From Thermoplasmata archaeon (GTDB lineage: Bacteria; Actinomycetota; Acidimicrobiia; Acidimicrobiales; Acidimicrobiaceae): 9,443 bases of DNA. The stretch's first letter is position 1. Each line of letters begins with the position of its first letter. The notes beneath the pieces are model-generated. The model searched no databases. It was not told the DNA's origin and worked only from the letters and a program-made list of their open reading frames with translations. Positions 6,961 through 9,443 of the stretch are shown piece after piece. The DNA is taken from assembly GCA_021836665.1 (NCBI GenBank), contig JAKBHQ010000201.1, positions 1-9,443 on the forward strand, read 5' to 3'. Position numbers and translations under genes: made by a program.

Positions 6961-8478
6961 CTTTCTGACTGTGTCTAACAATTCCTTGTAGTGTCGTTCA
7001 GCCTCTTTGGACTTGAAACTCGCCAACGCCTTTCCAACCCCGGGTGGAATCTCGAAGAGCTCCGGATCTATGTCCTCGACATTAAGCCTACGAAGAAGGG
7101 CTAGTAATGTAGCCCTATCCTGCAGCTTTCCCAAATAGTCCTGCAGGACCTTTAAGTCGCTTACAGCGATTTCTGCTTTGGTTGGGTCAAGCAGACTCGA
7201 ATAACCTTCGAGGAGATACCGTAGGGCTTTGGCTTTTTTTCGAAGATCATGCAAGGCTTCGTGGTCGGACTCTACTTTTTTCCTATTGGAAACTCGGAGC
7301 ATAGCAGAGCGAGCTTCGAGCAGCTGGGACTTGGCTACTTCGGAAATCGAAGTAGCCCTACTATTTCGTGTCAGATACGCTTCTATCGCAAATTGGTGCC
7401 ATCGTCGGAGAGTGTCGGCTACGTATCCCTGGGAGTAAAGCCGAAAAAGCTCATCCCTGGCTTCCGCTCGGAGGAGTTTAAGTGCGGCGATGGTGGACTC
7501 GTTGTTGAGTTCCGCAATGGTTGCGACACTATCCAATGCGACGTCCAGGTCTCTCACTTGACCTGCTAAACCAGCCAGTTCTCCGAGACTATTTCGCAAT
7601 TCCTTTGCTGGCTGATTGCCTAGTATTGGCGAGGATGCGGCAATTATAGATCTTGCGCGCCTTATAGATACTCGAAAGTCGTGGGTGAACTCTTGATCCA
7701 GATCATTAATCATTCCTTCCAGGTTCTTCGAAGCAGCCGAGTGGAGGTAAATCAGCAGTGACCCGATAGCCGTCACGGCCGGAGTATCAGGGGAAAGTTT
7801 GACGCTAAACGACGAAGTGTAGTCGAATGGACTTCTTCCGGTCGACAAAAGTGCAAAGCGCCACATATCTAGGTCTGTGGGTATTGATATCCACGGCTCG
7901 AAGATACGGCGCAAGCTGTCGGAAATTGCGTTGAACTCTAGCTGGTATCCGGTACGAGCTCGGGGGATTATCCATCGTAAGCCTGCTTCCAAGGGCGACC
8001 TAATCTCAAATAGGCCCAACCGCTTTTCGAAGTCATCGACTATCCAAATCCTCCCAACATTGGCACGGAACTCAGCAAACTTAACAAGGGCCCGGTCGCC
8101 CGTTATGCCCTTAATTCGCTGGGCTAATCCGGGCGGCTCAATGTTTTCATGGTGCTCGTGCCCCGACGGTGTGGGATCCTTTAAGTTGCCGACCTGCCCA
8201 TATCCGTCGCTTGGGGCAAGGATAAGCTCGGCTCGCGGTGACCTTAGAATTTCGACTCTGAGGCTCCTTGAGTGAAATTTCCAATCGGCGGTGTCCCAAA
8301 GCTCCAGGTTTGTATCGCCTAGGTTCTCAAAAAAGGTGGTCCGTCTCGATGCCAGTTCGATGGCGGCTGCAATATCGCTTATGCCGACGGCAGAACTCAG
8401 GGCAAATTGGTCGGCGTAATAGTTCATTGACTGAAAAACTACCACGCAGGTGGCCCTTAATTTACCGATTCGAATCAA
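6949..8478 (-). CDS. CHAD-domain protein with degenerate N-terminal CYTH-like region
   Basis: The C-terminal half (about 235-500) is a CHAD domain, an all-helical fold rich in conserved basic residues that binds inorganic polyphosphate. It has the two typical helical repeats: THDFRVSIRRARS (265-277, with His266, Arg269, Arg273, Arg274) followed by QVRDLDVAL (307-315), and ALHDLRKKAKALRYLLE (408-424) followed by LQDYLGKLQDRATL (445-458). The N-terminal half resembles a CYTH (triphosphate tunnel) domain, with LELWDTADWKFHSRSLRVE (58-76) in place of the usual YYDT-LRLR stretch. The hallmark ExExK of active CYTH phosphatases is absent, so this half is probably catalytically dead. The listed start is TTG at 8478 with a weak site. 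GTG at 8445 (residue 12), with AAGGG 8 nt upstream, is a credible alternative. First gene of an operon with the ParA gene. Confidence 0.88.
   Translation of the reverse strand: MIRIGKLRATCVVVFQSMNYYADQFALSSAVGISDIAAAIELASRRTTFFENLGDTNLELWDTADWKFHSRSLRVEILRSPRAELILAPSDGYGQVGNLKDPTPSGHEHHENIEPPGLAQRIKGITGDRALVKFAEFRANVGRIWIVDDFEKRLGLFEIRSPLEAGLRWIIPRARTGYQLEFNAISDSLRRIFEPWISIPTDLDMWRFALLSTGRSPFDYTSSFSVKLSPDTPAVTAIGSLLIYLHSAASKNLEGMINDLDQEFTHDFRVSIRRARSIIAASSPILGNQPAKELRNSLGELAGLAGQVRDLDVALDSVATIAELNNESTIAALKLLRAEARDELFRLYSQGYVADTLRRWHQFAIEAYLTRNSRATSISEVAKSQLLEARSAMLRVSNRKKVESDHEALHDLRKKAKALRYLLEGYSSLLDPTKAEIAVSDLKVLQDYLGKLQDRATLLALLRRLNVEDIDPELFEIPPGVGKALASFKSKEAERHYKELLDTVRKRSH
8467..8476. 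repeat. 10-bp palindrome at the CHAD start codon
   Basis: GATTCGAATC is a perfect 10-bp palindrome ending at the last base of the proposed TTG codon. If translation really starts at GTG 8445, it would lie in the leader and could be an operator. It may also be chance. Confidence 0.3.
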
Positions 8479-8510
8479 TGGCGCCTATTAGTTTTGCCTA
8501 CAGCACCAAG

Positions 8511-8535
8511 CCCGACCCCGGCCCCGGCCCCGGGG
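8511..8535 (-). repeat. (CCCCGG)3 tract / G-quadruplex motif upstream of the CHAD operon
   Basis: Three tandem CCCCGG units at 8516-8533 are followed by GG. On the minus strand this reads GGGG-CC-GGGG-CC-GGGG-TC-GGG, four G-runs with 2-nt loops, fully meeting the G-quadruplex pattern. It is on the sense strand, about 33-57 nt before the proposed CHAD start. The end units CCCCGG and CCGGGG can also pair as a hairpin. It stands out from the roughly half-GC surroundings. Confidence 0.8.
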
Positions 8536-8752
8536 AAGGCTCGCAGGTCACTTGGGCGTCCCACCTTCGACCTAAAATCACCCGATGGACCTAGTTCGGA
8601 CGCCACGGGCATGCAAGGACCATATTTCCGTTATTTGCATATTTTCGCCAAAGGCGATCGATGCTATCGCTGAAAGAAAGGTAGACCTCGACAAAAGTCC
8701 CAATCGGGCAACAAGTGTAAGTGCTAGTCAACCACCCCAGAACTAGAAGTGG

Positions 8753-8779
8753 GGGCTTGAGGTAAGGTCTCTCAAGCCC
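8753..8779 (+). promoter_or_regulatory. Perfect 9-bp hairpin in the leader of the right-edge gene
   Basis: GGGCTTGAG (8753-8761) and CTCAAGCCC (8771-8779) are exact inverted repeats around a 9-nt loop. No T-run follows on either strand, so it is not an intrinsic terminator. It lies 26 nt before the Shine-Dalgarno of the right-edge gene and is preceded by a weaker CCCCA/TGGGG pairing (8737-8754), suggesting a structured 5' leader. Confidence 0.6.
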
Positions 8780-8805
8780 AGGCTGACCATACCAAGTGAA
8801 CCTTG

Positions 8806-8816
8806 AAAGGAGGTGA
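8806..8816 (+). promoter_or_regulatory. Consensus Shine-Dalgarno of the right-edge gene
   Basis: AAAGGAGGTGA is a near-perfect complement of the 16S rRNA 3' end and lies 6 nt before TTG at 8823. Its last three bases are also an in-frame TGA, so the downstream frame cannot start earlier. Confidence 0.75.
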
Positions 8817-8822
8817 ACTACC

Positions 8823-9443
8823 TTGCACAAAAGCAACATGACTCGCCACCAGATGCCTCCTCAGTGTGCTGCTTTAGAATCTGCTTCAGCAGACAACCTC
8901 AGGGGTAAGGACGAAACGGGGAGCGAACGCATAGGCAACCCTGCAACTTGTCGTGCCACATGGTCGAGGGGAGACCCGAGAAATGTCGTCATGGGCCAAC
9001 GCCGCACCCGCAGAAGCCCGGAATCTACGACACAACAGCGTAAAGCGAGGCATGCCCTCGTGAATGCGGCCAATATACCGCAAATGGACTCGAACACACA
9101 TCTACTGGAAGATAGGCGTGTATTGGATAGGTTTTACCTTGCGAACTGGGATGTTCTACAGGCTGACTTCTACGCTGATTTGAACGCTTACTTGAACCTG
9201 TTACACAGATACTCCGACCAAGAGGTCATTTTATCTACCCTTCATAGGGAAGTTCGGCGTATCGTGCTAGCACGTTCTCCCGCGCAACTGAGCGTCAAGG
9301 TGCATGAGTTGCTGGTGACCCAAATTTCTTATCAACCGTGTGCGAATAAGTCTAAGGATTCTGAGCAGTTATGCTCGGGTTTTTGGAAGCAGGTCACCAA
9401 CTTTGTGAATATCGACCAATTAAGGACTTGGAACCAGGACGAT
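8823..9443 (+). CDS. Partial gene of unknown function, cut by the right window edge
   Basis: From TTG at 8823 the frame stays open for 207 codons to the last base of the window; the 3' end lies outside. The start follows a consensus Shine-Dalgarno by 6 nt. ATG codons at 8838 (residue 6) and 8853 (residue 11) are alternatives. Residues 1-90 are polar, Arg-rich and probably disordered. Residues 94-205 look like folded, mostly helical protein (for example VLDRFYLANWDVLQADFYAD at 100-119 and EVRRIVLARS at 143-152), with two cysteines near 173 and 184. I see no transmembrane segment, signal peptide or known motif, and do not recognise the family. With equal base use the chance of a given frame staying open this long is (61/64)^207, about 5 in 100,000, which supports coding. 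It diverges from the CHAD-ParA operon. Confidence 0.65.
   Translation, partial: MHKSNMTRHQMPPQCAALESASADNLRGKDETGSERIGNPATCRATWSRGDPRNVVMGQRRTRRSPESTTQQRKARHALVNAANIPQMDSNTHLLEDRRVLDRFYLANWDVLQADFYADLNAYLNLLHRYSDQEVILSTLHREVRRIVLARSPAQLSVKVHELLVTQISYQPCANKSKDSEQLCSGFWKQVTNFVNIDQLRTWNQDD

Larger units (their letters stand above)
8479..8822. promoter_or_regulatory. Divergent intergenic region with structured elements
   Basis: This 344-bp gap separates the CHAD-ParA operon (minus) from the right-edge gene (plus). From left to right it holds a C/G hexamer tract with G-quadruplex potential, two mutually exclusive short hairpins (TCGCC-AAA-GGCGA at 8645-8657; GCGAT-7-nt-ATCGC at 8654-8670), a 9-bp-stem hairpin at 8753-8779 and a consensus Shine-Dalgarno. 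No clear -35/-10 pair was found. An 82-codon minus-strand frame at 8591-8839 is rejected because it is antisense to the Shine-Dalgarno and has no coding character. Confidence 0.45.

Noticed and set aside
8591..8839. 82-codon minus-strand frame
   Set aside because: Antisense to a consensus Shine-Dalgarno and the start of the right-edge gene; composition looks random and no ribosome-binding site precedes it.
8737..9100. Group II intron or IS200/IS605 end suggested by hairpins followed by a reading frame
   Set aside because: No domain V-like sequence, reverse transcriptase motif, TnpA/TnpB motif or target-site pattern could be found.
8861..9101. Two overlapping minus-strand frames of 78 and 71 codons
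   Set aside because: Antisense shadows of the longer plus-strand frame that runs to the window edge.

Overview
The window looks like ordinary chromosome from a medium-GC (about half GC by eye) actinobacterium. An acidophilic or iron-oxidising member of class Acidimicrobiia would fit, but this is inference from gene style only: frequent TTG/GTG starts, a CYTH/CHAD protein, an actinobacterial-type MFS family and a consensus AAGGAGGTGA ribosome-binding site. No rRNA, tRNA, transposase, CRISPR array or complete mobile element is visible.

Layout, left to right. 1-358 holds no convincing gene. It has short frames open at the left edge and repeated ACCCGTCGAT-type motifs. 359-1516 (-) is a diguanylate cyclase with GGDEF active site and RxxD inhibitory site. 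A divergent intergenic region follows. 1797-2648 (+) is a stand-alone ABC ATPase. It runs tail-to-tail, 4 bp apart, into a minus-strand pair read from right to left: an MFS permease (3220-4557) followed by a gamma-carbonic-anhydrase-like hexapeptide protein (2653-3192). A 396-bp divergent intergenic region separates this pair from a YbfB/YjiJ-type MFS exporter (4954-6204, +) that starts at TTG behind a strong Shine-Dalgarno. The exporter overlaps the 3' end of a ParA-family ATPase (6147-6911, -) by 58 bp, and its likely intrinsic terminator lies inside the ParA coding sequence. The ParA gene is second in a minus-strand operon behind a degenerate-CYTH/CHAD protein (6949-8478, -). That operon is preceded by a (CCCCGG)3 tract able to form a G-quadruplex on its sense strand. 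At the right edge an open frame of at least 207 codons (8823 to beyond 9443, +) begins 6 nt after a perfect Shine-Dalgarno. It has no recognisable family and is cut by the window end.

Functional reading. The clearest candidate for an undescribed system is the CHAD-ParA pair. CHAD domains bind polyphosphate and localise to polyphosphate granules, and ParA-family ATPases position cargo on the nucleoid. Their co-transcription suggests a polyphosphate-granule positioning or segregation module, with the CHAD protein as adaptor. This is a hypothesis from domain knowledge and operon structure, not something the sequence proves. The remaining genes (c-di-GMP synthesis, small-molecule export, an orphan ABC ATPase, a carbonic-anhydrase-like protein) are common accessory or housekeeping functions with no obvious joint pathway.
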